DNA of 64,000 nucleotides from Segatella paludivivens DSM 17968 = JCM 13650 (GTDB taxonomy: Bacteria; Bacteroidota; Bacteroidia; Bacteroidales; Bacteroidaceae): the NCBI RefSeq assembly GCF_000373185.1, contig NZ_KB890684.1, positions 1-64,000 on the forward strand, written 5' to 3'. The notes under the pieces were generated by a model, which worked only from the letters and a program-made list of their open reading frames with translations, was not told the origin of the DNA and did no database searches. The position numbers and the translations under genes are program-made. Below, in pieces: positions 16,779 through 24,977 of the stretch. The stretch's first letter is position 1. Each line of letters begins with the position of its first letter.

Positions 16779-18470
16779 ATGGGATTATTTACGAAGAAGA
16801 GTATTAACGATCTTCTGGCAGAATCTTCTGAGAAGCACGGAATGAAGAAGACCTTGTCAACGGGTGCGTTGGTTGCATTGGGAGTTGGTGTTGTCATTGG
16901 AGCCGGATTGTTTTCAATTACAGGTATTGCAGCTGCTGATTATGCGGGGCCTGCCATCATCATTTCTTTCGTAATTGCAGCTATCGGTTGTGCTTTTGCA
17001 GGATTATGTTATGCCGAATTTGCCTCTTCTATTCCTGTAGCAGGCAGTGCTTACACATACTCTTACGCGACAATGGGTGAATTTGTTGCATGGATTATCG
17101 GCTGGGACTTGATACTTGAATATGCCGTAGGAGCTTCAACGATTGCATCCAGTTGGTCAAGTTATTTTTATGAATTGTTACACTCACTGGGATTTACCTT
17201 ACAGCGGCAGTTGATGATGACTCCTTTTGAAAGTGTGACGATGTCCAACGGTGAGGTGATTCACGGAATCATCAATCTCCCGTCAGTTTTTATTGTCACG
17301 CTTATGTCTATGATACTTATACGCGGAACAAAAGGGTCAGCCCGATTAAATAACGTAATCGTCGTGTTAAAGGTCAGCATCGTTTTGCTTTTCATCGTCA
17401 TTGGATTTCACTATATTGACAAGAGCAACCTCACGCCCTTTATTCCTGCCAACCAAGGAAGTTTTGGAAAGTTTGGATGGACAGGTATATTCAGAGCTGC
17501 AGGGCTGATATTCTTTGCGTATATGGGATTTGATGCCGTGTCAACAGTAGCTCAGGAAACCAAGAACCCTCAGAAGTCAATGCCTTATGGCATATTAGGG
17601 TCATTACTGATATGCACCATACTCTATGTATTATTCGCTTATGTACTTACCGGAGTTGCCAATTACAAGTCGTTCAGCGGTGCTGGAAATGATCTGGCAC
17701 CTGTAGCGACAGCTATCAATCACATGGGTACGGCTGGTCCGGATGGGCATATCATCCCAGCCTTTCCGTGGCTCAACAGGATTATTATGGTTGCAATTCT
17801 TTTAGGATATTCTTCTGTGATTATGGTATTATTACTCGGTCAGAGCAGAGTCTTTTATTCTATGAGCCGTGATGGTCTGGTTCCCAAAATATTCTCACAT
17901 CTACATGAAACATACAAAACACCAGCAAAGTCAAATCTATTATTTATGGTTTTTGTCAGTCTGATTGCTGCATTTGTTCCTGGAAAAATCATTGGAGAAA
18001 TGAGCAGCATCGGAACGCTATTCGCTTTCATTCTGGTCTGCATAGGAATTATCATCATACGAAGGAATAATCCGGGAGTAAAACCAGCATTCAAAACACC
18101 TTGGGTTCCGTTCATCCCCATACTTGGAGCTATTATCTGTCTATCGATGATGGTTTCATTAAGTATAGACACATGGATACGTCTGGTTGTATGGATGATG
18201 GTAGGTTTTGATATATATATCGTACGTAGTCCCAATCACAGCAAGTTGTCAGAAGATGATTCACTTGAGGAAAAACAAAAGACAAGAAATGTTACATCCT
18301 GCTGCGGTTTGGTTCTCTGCATCTTATTGGCATTCTTCACCTATGTGCATCATAAATCTGATGCAGGTAATATGACGGAACTTATCATCTTCAACTGTAT
18401 AATCGCATTCCATCTAATTTATTACTTGAGTTTCATATTTATAAAGAAACTAAGCTATAGGCAGAATTAA
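16779..18470 (+). CDS. APC-family amino acid permease
   Basis: A 563-residue inner-membrane transporter of the amino acid-polyamine-cation superfamily, closest in feel to the cationic amino acid transporter group (YfnA/CAT-like). Helix 1 shows VALGVGVVIGAGLFSITG, with the unwound GAG substrate-binding stretch, and helix 6 has FFAYMGFDAVSTVAQETKNP. It has about 12-14 hydrophobic segments, the last two after an acidic loop near 490. It is monocistronic, with a -7 box upstream and a hairpin downstream. The substrate cannot be told from sequence. Confidence 0.88.
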   Translation: MGLFTKKSINDLLAESSEKHGMKKTLSTGALVALGVGVVIGAGLFSITGIAAADYAGPAIIISFVIAAIGCAFAGLCYAEFASSIPVAGSAYTYSYATMGEFVAWIIGWDLILEYAVGASTIASSWSSYFYELLHSLGFTLQRQLMMTPFESVTMSNGEVIHGIINLPSVFIVTLMSMILIRGTKGSARLNNVIVVLKVSIVLLFIVIGFHYIDKSNLTPFIPANQGSFGKFGWTGIFRAAGLIFFAYMGFDAVSTVAQETKNPQKSMPYGILGSLLICTILYVLFAYVLTGVANYKSFSGAGNDLAPVATAINHMGTAGPDGHIIPAFPWLNRIIMVAILLGYSSVIMVLLLGQSRVFYSMSRDGLVPKIFSHLHETYKTPAKSNLLFMVFVSLIAAFVPGKIIGEMSSIGTLFAFILVCIGIIIIRRNNPGVKPAFKTPWVPFIPILGAIICLSMMVSLSIDTWIRLVVWMMVGFDIYIVRSPNHSKLSEDDSLEEKQKTRNVTSCCGLVLCILLAFFTYVHHKSDAGNMTELIIFNCIIAFHLIYYLSFIFIKKLSYRQN

Positions 18471-18545
18471 CTTAGTGCGTATTTAACTCTTACAATAGGT
18501 TTGTTGTTAGTGCAATTGATATCTTGTAAAATTGTTAGAGCTCTT

Positions 18546-18569
18546 ATCTTCCCGACAATTCGGGAAGAT
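18546..18569. terminator. hairpin after the APC permease gene
   Basis: A perfect 10-bp stem ATCTTCCCGA with a CAAT loop, 75 nt after the stop. It lacks a T-run, so termination is not certain. Confidence 0.5.
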
Positions 18570-18610
18570 GAATTTGCTCATAGTAAATAGTATGGTTGCA
18601 TGCAAAGGGG

Positions 18611-18639
18611 AAATCTCTGCGCTATCTGCGTGAGAATAT
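18611..18639. repeat. short inverted-orientation copy of the dispersed hairpin repeat
   Basis: ATCTCTGCGCTATCTGCGTG followed by AGAATAT is the reverse complement of the ATATTCTC-n-GCAGATAGCGCAG part of the repeat family. Confidence 0.55.
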
Positions 18640-18675
18640 ACCGTTTAGCAGATGCTCTTTTTAGCTATTCTTTGG

Positions 18676-19482
18676 CTATTTTTTTATAGAGTTTATAAGC
18701 TTTAAGACAACACTTTCAAATGTCTTGTAAGCAAAACGCTGCAATATAAGAATAAGCGATGTGCCTTTACCAACAGGATAACTGAATTTAGGGTTCGCTT
18801 CATTTATAATTTTCATCACTGCCTTTATTACATTTGTTGGTTCGGGGGCTTTAGCAAACTCTCTGCTATACATAGAGCTGATGTTTCGCCTTAGTGTATC
18901 GTAATCTGCAATTCTTTCATCACCAACAACACCGTGACTTTCAATATTTGACTTGGTATACATCGGCTCAATCATGCTTACCTTAATATTGAATTGATTC
19001 AACTCAAACCTCAATGACTTGAAATAGCCTTCCAAAGCATGTTTTGAAGCAGAGTAATAGGCTACACTCGGATGCCCGACTAAACCAAAAAACGAGCCAG
19101 TGGTAATTATCTTTCCATGTCTTTGTTTTCTGAGGTAAGGTAGTAATTCGTTTGTGAGGCTAACTGTTCCCCAAAAGTTTGTTTCAAATTGTTGTTTGCC
19201 TAACTCAATAGAAGTTTCTTCAACAAGTCCGGTAACCATAAACCCTGCATTGTTAATGACTACATCAAGAGTGTCTATCTGGCTGAAAAGTTCTTTTGTG
19301 AAAGACTGAATAGAGTTGCTATCAGTAATATCAAGAGCTAGCAGCTTGAATTGTATCTTTGATTGATACTTCTCTGGGCTACGGCTTGTACCAATAACGT
19401 TGTAACCGCTTTCGTGGAGTCTGTTGGCTATATATAATCCAATACCAGAAGATGCCCCTGTTACTAAAATTGTCTGTTTCAT
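18676..19482 (-). CDS. short-chain dehydrogenase/reductase
   Basis: A 268-residue classical SDR. The Rossmann cofactor motif TGASSGIG is at about residues 8-15, NNAG near 85 (VVINNAGFMVTG), the catalytic Ser in TTGSFFG and the YxxxK pair in AYYSASKHALEGYFKS. The C-terminal segment is hydrophobic and basic. The ATG at 19482 is chosen; a TTG three codons upstream is less likely. It lies 155 nt after the FabF-like gene on the same strand, with a strong nested hairpin between them. The pairing with a ketosynthase hints at lipid or polyketide-type metabolism, which is inference. Confidence 0.85.
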   Translation of the reverse strand: MKQTILVTGASSGIGLYIANRLHESGYNVIGTSRSPEKYQSKIQFKLLALDITDSNSIQSFTKELFSQIDTLDVVINNAGFMVTGLVEETSIELGKQQFETNFWGTVSLTNELLPYLRKQRHGKIITTGSFFGLVGHPSVAYYSASKHALEGYFKSLRFELNQFNIKVSMIEPMYTKSNIESHGVVGDERIADYDTLRRNISSMYSREFAKAPEPTNVIKAVMKIINEANPKFSYPVGKGTSLILILQRFAYKTFESVVLKLINSIKK

Positions 19483-19531
19483 AATTGTCAAATTTTTAAA
19501 TTACAAACTATATAGAATTATTTTTTGCTAT

Positions 19532-19573
19532 GCAGGATACTCCATTAGTATGCTACTATAAAGAGTATCCTGC
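19532..19573. repeat. nested hairpin between the fabF-like and SDR genes
   Basis: Outer arms GCAGGATACTC and GAGTATCCTGC are a perfect 11-bp stem; inside them TAGTA-TGC-TACTA forms a second stem. On the minus strand it is followed by A-runs rather than T-runs, so it is not a standard terminator for the FabF-like gene. It could be a regulatory or mRNA-processing structure. Confidence 0.6.
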
Positions 19574-19636
19574 TAGCGGTAGATCATGGTTTGCATTGAT
19601 CATTACTGAAGGTGCAAACGTGTTTGATCTGTAGCG

Positions 19637-20884
19637 TTATATGTATTTCTTAAAAATAGAACTAGCAGTATGTCCACCGAAACCAAACGTATTGTTAAGC
19701 ACATAGTTTACAGGCTCATAACGCGAATGATGCAAAACCAAGTCTATGTTTTCAGGATTTTCTTTGTCAGGATTCTCTGTGTTGATAGTTGCCGGAATAA
19801 CATTATCTCTGATTGACAGAATAGAAATGATGCTTTCTATTGCACCGGCAGCTCCAAGAAGATGACCTGTCATGGATTTTGTGCCTGTTACCTTAATTGA
19901 CCTATCACCAAATACTTTTTTAATGCCTTTTAATTCACTAATGTCACCCATCTGCGTAGAAGTGGCATGAGCATTTACATAATCAATTTTATCAGATGAG
20001 ATACCTGCATCAGCGAGTGCCTTCTGCATGGACAGCTTAGCACCTAAACCTTCAGGATGAGTTCCTGTGATGTGATAGGCATCGGCAGCCATACCACCAC
20101 CAATTATTTCGGCATAAATCGTTGCATTACGCTTCAGTGCATGATCTAAATCTTCGAGAACTAATGCTCCGGCACCTTCACCAATAACAAATCCGTTACG
20201 TGTTTCATCAAAAGGACGTGATGCTCCCTGGGGATCGTCATTTGATTTTGAAAGAGCCTGTAGTGCATTGAAACCTCCTATTGAGGATTCGGTAATAGCA
20301 GCCTCAGAACCTCCACAAATCATGGCAGTTGCTTTTCCTAATCTTATCGTGTCGAAAGCATTTATAATTGCTGTATTTGACGAAGCACAAGCAGAGACCG
20401 TAGCATAGTTAGTGCCCAGCAATCCATTGCGAATGGAAATAACTCCTGCTGCCATATTGACTATCATTTTAGGAATCAGAAAAGGACTGAACCTAGGTGT
20501 TCCATCTCCTGCATAATACTCTTTGAGTTCTTTTTCAAGCGTACCTATACCACCATTTCCTGAAGCCCAGATCACACCTATTTCAGAGCGTTCAGCTTCG
20601 CTCATGTTCTCAGGATGTAATTTAGAATCCTTTATAGCTTCATCTGACGCAGCGATAGCATATTGAGTGAAAAGATCGTTGGAACGAAGTTCTTTGCGGT
20701 CTAAAAACTCTTCAGGATGGAAGTCTTTTACTTCACAACCAAACTGTGTTTTAAATTTTGAACAATCAAATTTAGTTAGTGGTGCAGCTCCGCTTTTCCC
20801 ATTTACTATGTTTTCCCAAAACTCATTGATGTTATTTCCTAATGGGGTTATTGCGCCCAATCCTGTGATTACTACTCGTTTCAT
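19637..20884 (-). CDS. fabF: beta-ketoacyl-ACP synthase II (FabF-like)
   Basis: A 415-residue condensing enzyme. It starts RVVITGLGAITPLGNN, has the nucleophile Cys at 166 (ATVSACASSNTA) and both active-site His residues (NAHATSTQMGD and TGHLLGAAGA). The length is typical of FabF, which extends fatty acyl chains with malonyl-ACP in the cytosol. The unusual setting, next to an SDR and under a TetR-type regulator with an operator 21 nt upstream of the ATG, suggests a dedicated, inducible copy and not the housekeeping enzyme. Confidence 0.88.
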   Translation of the reverse strand: MKRVVITGLGAITPLGNNINEFWENIVNGKSGAAPLTKFDCSKFKTQFGCEVKDFHPEEFLDRKELRSNDLFTQYAIAASDEAIKDSKLHPENMSEAERSEIGVIWASGNGGIGTLEKELKEYYAGDGTPRFSPFLIPKMIVNMAAGVISIRNGLLGTNYATVSACASSNTAIINAFDTIRLGKATAMICGGSEAAITESSIGGFNALQALSKSNDDPQGASRPFDETRNGFVIGEGAGALVLEDLDHALKRNATIYAEIIGGGMAADAYHITGTHPEGLGAKLSMQKALADAGISSDKIDYVNAHATSTQMGDISELKGIKKVFGDRSIKVTGTKSMTGHLLGAAGAIESIISILSIRDNVIPATINTENPDKENPENIDLVLHHSRYEPVNYVLNNTFGFGGHTASSIFKKYI

Positions 20885-20904
20885 TTTAAATATTTGTTTT
20901 ATAT

Positions 20905-20920
20905 TATACCGATTGGTATA
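20905..20920. promoter_or_regulatory. TetR-type operator upstream of fabF-like gene
   Basis: TATACC-GATT-GGTATA is a perfect palindrome with 6-bp arms, 21 nt upstream of the minus-strand start at 20884. The same motif, reversed in the centre, lies upstream of the tetR gene at 21561-21576. Confidence 0.8.
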
Positions 20921-20936
20921 TTGTTAGATAAAAAAA

Positions 20937-21521
20937 TTACAAGCTATTTATATAGTCTTGCAGTGAACTAATAATATGATTTATATACTTTTGATTATTT
21001 GTGAGTTTACGTATCATGATTCCGCCTTCTAGCATAGATAGCATAGTGAGGGCAATTTGTTCCAAGTGAATATCAGGGCGAAATTCATTTGCAGCAATTC
21101 CATCTTTCAATAAATTGATTATTCCGTTTTTCCATTTGGTAAATGCAAATATCGTTTGCTGTTTAAGTAGTGGGTGAGTGTCATCTGACTCAACAGCTGT
21201 ATTTAAAACAGGGCATCCACCTTCAGGAAATCTTGTTTCTGAGAAATTGCCAAGTATGTGGGGATACACTAAAAGTTTCTCTCTATATGTCTTTTTCTTA
21301 GCCATTTCAGAGGAAAAGAGATTAGACATTACACTGAAGTTGTATTTGAAAGCTTCTACAGCCACTTCATCTTTGTTTTTGAAATTGCCATAAATGCTTC
21401 CTTTGGTTAAACCAGTTACTTCGGTCATGTCATTTAGAGAAGTGCCAGCATAGCCCTTTGTATTGAAGATAGATGCTGTTCTTTCTATAATATATTCCTT
21501 TGTTTTTTCAGCCTTTGACAT
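20937..21521 (-). CDS. TetR/AcrR-family transcriptional regulator
   Basis: A 194-residue regulator. The helix-turn-helix (about 10-55) reads YIIERTASIFNTKGYAGTSL, then NDMTEVTGLTKGSIYGNFKNKDE, a textbook TetR pattern. The C-terminal ligand-binding domain includes RFPEGGCPVLNTAVESDD, like the GGC-containing subgroup that responds to electrophiles or lipids. It lies just upstream of the FabF-like gene on the same strand, 53 nt apart. Operators in front of both genes indicate repression of itself and of fabF-SDR. Confidence 0.9.
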   Translation of the reverse strand: MSKAEKTKEYIIERTASIFNTKGYAGTSLNDMTEVTGLTKGSIYGNFKNKDEVAVEAFKYNFSVMSNLFSSEMAKKKTYREKLLVYPHILGNFSETRFPEGGCPVLNTAVESDDTHPLLKQQTIFAFTKWKNGIINLLKDGIAANEFRPDIHLEQIALTMLSMLEGGIMIRKLTNNQKYINHIISSLQDYINSL

Positions 21522-21543
21522 GTTTCTATTATTATTTTTGTTG

Positions 21544-21576
21544 CAAATATAATATAAAAATATACCAATCGGTATT
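21544..21576 (-). promoter_or_regulatory. tetR promoter with TetR operator
   Basis: TATATTTG on the minus strand (21544-21551) is the -7 box, 22 nt before the tetR ATG. Immediately upstream, TATACCAATCGGTATT (21561-21576) repeats the operator found before the fabF-like gene. The operator overlaps the region between -7 and -33, as expected for autorepression. The remaining 21577-21865 is AT-rich and holds nothing clear except an AT palindrome at 21803-21820. Confidence 0.8.
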
Positions 21577-21865
21577 TTTATTACTGCATTTTATTATTTA
21601 TTTATCTTATTTCACATATTAGCATTGCCTGGTTTAGAGATAAAAAGTTATTCAAGTAACTGGATGCTATCATAGATTAGTGATACTATATCGCTGAACA
21701 ACAATAGACGTTTTTAGTCAAAAAGATGTTGGTTAACACAATTAGCTTTAGTCGTGGTTGTATAAGATAAGTTAAATATGCAAGACGAAAGTTGCACAAA
21801 TGAATTTATATATATAAATTTACGTATCAAATAACAACTAGAGACATAACTAAAATAGATTTAAA

Positions 21866-22063
21866 ATGAAAAATAACAAATTCTTTCGTGCGTATGTACA
21901 TGTTGATTACGGTGCAAACAACAGATTTTCGGTTTAGATTAAATCGTTGCCAAAACTGATAAACAAACAGCTGAACGCATCGTAATTAAGATTGTAATCC
22001 CAGAATGCAGATGCATGCGTAGTAGGGGATTTGAAAGTGAATAACGTAACTAATAATAAATAA
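21866..22063 (+). pseudogene. decayed small-protein gene (about 65 codons)
   Basis: The first frame encodes MKNNKFFRAYVHVDYGANNR then FSV and a TAG at 21935. From 21943 the +2 frame gives IVAKTDKQTAERIVIKI, and near 21995 the original frame resumes as NADACVVGDLKVNNVTNNK with a TAA at 22061. Joined, these make one plausible small soluble protein, so at least two frameshifts and a stop have accumulated. The family is not recognised. It ends 4 nt before the next ORF, as in an operon. Confidence 0.6.
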
Positions 22064-22067
22064 AATT

Positions 22068-22259
22068 ATGAGAGAAGATATCTATATAATTGTATTTACA
22101 ATAGGGCTAATTTGTACCTTGTTCCAAAGGTATATGTTTGAAAACGTAACGAAGATAAGCAAAGATAAGGATTATTGCAATTTATACAGAGAAACCAATA
22201 ATATTTATCTGGTTTTATTTATAGCACTCATCATTGATAATGTAATGCAATTGCATTAG
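22068..22259 (+). CDS. small membrane protein (63 aa)
   Basis: A 63-residue ORF with two hydrophobic segments: IYIIVFTIGLICTLF near the start and IYLVLFIALIIDNV at the end, joined by a polar loop. It begins 4 nt after the decayed small gene. Its last codons (ALIIDNVMQLH) lie inside a hairpin repeat that recurs at 24.9 kb, so the end of the gene and the repeat are the same DNA. Expression and function are unknown. Confidence 0.45.
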   Translation: MREDIYIIVFTIGLICTLFQRYMFENVTKISKDKDYCNLYRETNNIYLVLFIALIIDNVMQLH

Positions 22260-22277
22260 AAAGATTATCAATGATGA
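22228..22277. repeat. hairpin repeat, copy 1
   Basis: Perfect 14-bp arms TCATCATTGATAAT and ATTATCAATGATGA enclose a second perfect palindrome, TAATGCAATTGCATTA. A near copy is at 24915-24963. It can serve as a terminator-like structure between the 63-aa gene and amt. Confidence 0.75.
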
Positions 22278-22356
22278 ATAGCGTATAAGCATTGATGTGC
22301 CTGATATAGCTTTGTAAAGCACAATGCTGTTTCAGGGCACATCAATATACATCATA

Positions 22357-23907
22357 TTATCTTGAAAGTGGTGTCTCTGAATTCTTATCCAATTTCACAC
22401 CTGAATAGCCTTCAATACCCATTTCTGGAACATCAAGTCCTGCAAGCTCTGCATCAACTTTAACTCTCATTCCATGAGTGAAGAATCCGATAATCTTGAA
22501 TACAACCCAACCAATGGCTGCTACATAGATTATGTTGGTGATTACACCTATGAGCTGTGCAAAAAATTGACTAGCATCTCCATAGAAAAGTCCTGTTACA
22601 GTGCCTTTCACACCATTCCAACCATTGCCGTATGAACCATCAGCAAATAGGCCTAAAGCTAATACTCCCCAAGCTCCATTCACGCCGTGTACAGAAATAG
22701 CTCCTACTGGATCGTCAATCTTCAGCTTACGCTCAAAGAAGAAAGATGCTTCAATTACCAAAACTCCAGCAACAAGACCTATAATAGCTGCACTCACTAC
22801 ATTGACAAAAGCACATGGAGCAGTGATAGCTACAAGACCTGCTAACATACCGTTCATCATCATTGTTGGGTCTGGCTTCTTTGTCTTAAACCACCACATA
22901 TATGCCATTGACGCGAAAGCTCCTGTTGCAGATGCAATCATTGTATTAACGGCAACAACACTGATTCTTAAATCGCCACCTGCTAAAGATGAACCTGAGT
23001 TAAATCCAAACCATCCGAAAGCTAATATAAAACAACCAACAATAGCTAATGGTATATTATGACCAGGAATAGCGTTTGGCGTTCCGTTTTTGTTGTATTT
23101 TCCAACTCTAGGACCTAGCATCATTGCTCCAACTAGCGCTAAAACACCACCTGTCATGTGAACAACAGCAGAACCAGCAAAGTCTACAACTCCATGTCCA
23201 AGTCCAAACATGCTTCCTAGTTGTGAGAGCCAGCCTCCGCCCCATACCCAGTTACCGAATATAGGATAAATAAGACCTCCAACTATAATTCCATATATTG
23301 CAAAAGAAGAGAATTTCCAACGTTCAGCCATTGATCCTGTAGGGATTGTTGCTGTTGTATCCATAAATACCATCTCAAACAAGAAAAGGGCAAAGACAGC
23401 AACATCATAAACACCACCACTAAGGAAAAAGCCTGTCGTGCCGAATAGTCCAAAAGTATGTCCAAAGAGACTAATGGCAAATTCATGAGATAATCCGCCA
23501 AATCCACCTAGGGTTCCCAGACTTCCTATTCCTCCAAACATGATGGCAAATCCACTTATAAAGAATCCAAGCATACCTAGTGCATAAACCATAAAGTTCA
23601 TAGCCATGGTATGATTAGCGTTTTTGGCTCTTGTAAGTCCGGTTTCAACAAGTGCGAAACCTGCCTGCATAAACATAACAAGGAATCCTGTTACCAAAAC
23701 CCATACCATATTTATTGCCACTTTGTTGTGACCTACCTGATCTGCAAGTTCACTCTGCGTAGGTTTTCCTGGGGTAACCGCAGTTATATCATTTACATTT
23801 CCTGTTGTAGTTCCAGATGGATCAGGGAGCCTAGTAGTACCAGCATAGGCAAAGTTAGCTACTGAAACCGTTATCACCATCAGTAATATTAATACAAATT
23901 TTCTCAT
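22357..23907 (-). CDS. amt: ammonium transporter
   Basis: A 516-residue Amt/AmtB-family channel. It starts with a signal peptide (MRKFVLILLMVITVSVANFA) and a short polar linker, then about eleven membrane helices. Family marks include AGFALVETGLTRAKNANH, the first pore His in AVVHMTGGVLALVGA and the second in SVHGVNGAWGVLALG. It carries ammonium across the inner membrane and is normally blocked by the PII protein, whose gene is 12 nt upstream in the same operon. The long N-terminal extension is common in Bacteroidota Amt proteins. Confidence 0.95.
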   Translation of the reverse strand: MRKFVLILLMVITVSVANFAYAGTTRLPDPSGTTTGNVNDITAVTPGKPTQSELADQVGHNKVAINMVWVLVTGFLVMFMQAGFALVETGLTRAKNANHTMAMNFMVYALGMLGFFISGFAIMFGGIGSLGTLGGFGGLSHEFAISLFGHTFGLFGTTGFFLSGGVYDVAVFALFLFEMVFMDTTATIPTGSMAERWKFSSFAIYGIIVGGLIYPIFGNWVWGGGWLSQLGSMFGLGHGVVDFAGSAVVHMTGGVLALVGAMMLGPRVGKYNKNGTPNAIPGHNIPLAIVGCFILAFGWFGFNSGSSLAGGDLRISVVAVNTMIASATGAFASMAYMWWFKTKKPDPTMMMNGMLAGLVAITAPCAFVNVVSAAIIGLVAGVLVIEASFFFERKLKIDDPVGAISVHGVNGAWGVLALGLFADGSYGNGWNGVKGTVTGLFYGDASQFFAQLIGVITNIIYVAAIGWVVFKIIGFFTHGMRVKVDAELAGLDVPEMGIEGYSGVKLDKNSETPLSR

Positions 23908-23919
23908 AACAATTATATT

Positions 23920-24270
23920 TTATTTATTATACAATGAATCATCTCCCTCTTCACCTGTCCTTATACGATAAGACTCTTCAATTGAAGATACAAATATCTT
24001 TCCATCGCCTATAACACCGGTTCTCGCTGTTTTTAAAATAGCGTCGACTGTCTTCTTCGCATTCATATCGCGCACAACTATCGTTAGAAGCTGCCGTGGT
24101 ATGTAGCTTGTATCATATACTGTACCACGATAAGATAATTCGCCTTTTCTAATTTCGTTTCCAACTCCTGTAACATCTGAATAAGAAAAGAAATCAATAC
24201 CTACCTGGCGTAGTGCGTCCTTAACTTCTTCAAACTTGGAAGTCCTAATAATTGCTTCGATTTTTTTCAT
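23920..24270 (-). CDS. glnK: nitrogen regulatory protein PII (GlnK/GlnB type)
   Basis: A 116-residue PII protein. It begins KKIEAIIRTSKFEEVKDALR, has a T-loop with YRGTVYDTSYIPRQ and ends with the signature GKIFVSSIEESYRIRTGEEG. PII trimers bind ATP/ADP and 2-oxoglutarate and gate the ammonium channel. The T-loop is unusual after the RGT-Y motif: DTSYIPRQ replaces the more common hydrophobic run, so partner binding may differ. It leads the glnK-amt operon behind a roughly 135-nt leader. Confidence 0.92.
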   Translation of the reverse strand: MKKIEAIIRTSKFEEVKDALRQVGIDFFSYSDVTGVGNEIRKGELSYRGTVYDTSYIPRQLLTIVVRDMNAKKTVDAILKTARTGVIGDGKIFVSSIEESYRIRTGEEGDDSLYNK

Positions 24271-24412
24271 AACTAATTACAATTAAATGATTAAAATATA
24301 TGATGTATACTTGTTATTGTATAATATTTATCTGCATTTATAAGTTGTCATCCTGACATCAAACTGTATGAAAACACCGCGAAATTAAATCATATTGATT
24401 ATAATAACGGTA

Positions 24413-24420
24413 CAAAGATA
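24413..24420 (-). promoter_or_regulatory. -7 promoter box of glnK-amt
   Basis: TATCTTTG on the minus strand, an exact consensus match, 143 nt upstream of the glnK ATG. It implies a 5' leader long enough to hold regulatory structure, though no known riboswitch is recognised. Confidence 0.55.
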
Positions 24421-24977
24421 TGCAAAATGTAAGCTAATGCGTTGTTTTTATATCTTTTTGTTTCTACGTATTTGTTAAAAGTGTCATATTGTAATATATG
24501 GTATTGCTTTTTATTTTGATATTGCATGTTTTAACTAATAATAGTATCAAATTGAAAGTTTATGTATGAAAAACTAATAAAATAGTAAAAATGGGGTATT
24601 GTGGTTTCATGTTTATCCGTTATAAATACAATTTTATGCTTATAACGCGCATGTTTTTGTATTTATAATTAAGGTTAAGATACACTTTGATGTTTGTATA
24701 TTTCAGAAACTATATTATTGACTAGTATTGTTCACGTATTTTTTAGCAAACTGGCATGAAACGCACTTAAAGGTGTCTAGAAAAAAATACAAGAAATTTT
24801 CCGCTAAGTCATGAATAAAGAAAGCTTGCTTACTATGCGTGGCGAGAAATTTTTGGTTGCGCTTGGCATAGCTTAAGCAAGCTTGCTTAAATTATTGATT
24901 ATGTTTAATTGCACTCATCATTGATAATATAATACAATAGCATTAAAATATTATCAATGATGAATTGCATATAGTAA
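24421..24977. other. intergenic region with palindromes and a possible tiny ORF
   Basis: Mostly AT-rich with no clear gene. At 24811-24876 a 21-codon ORF reads MNKESLLTMRGEKFLVALGI plus A. Its stop lies in an 18-bp perfect palindrome TTAAGCAAGCTTGCTTAA (24873-24890), whose half also pairs with AAGCTTGCTTA near 24822. The second copy of the 22.2-kb hairpin repeat follows. Confidence 0.4.
24915..24963. repeat. hairpin repeat, copy 2
   Basis: The same 14-bp arms as copy 1 (TCATCATTGATAAT and its complement) with a diverged centre, preceded by GCAC as in copy 1. It sits 15 nt after the end of the GH29 fucosidase gene and may terminate it. Confidence 0.75.

Noticed and set aside
24271..24412. Riboswitch in the glnK leader
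   Set aside because: The 135-nt leader shows no recognisable glutamine or other riboswitch core.
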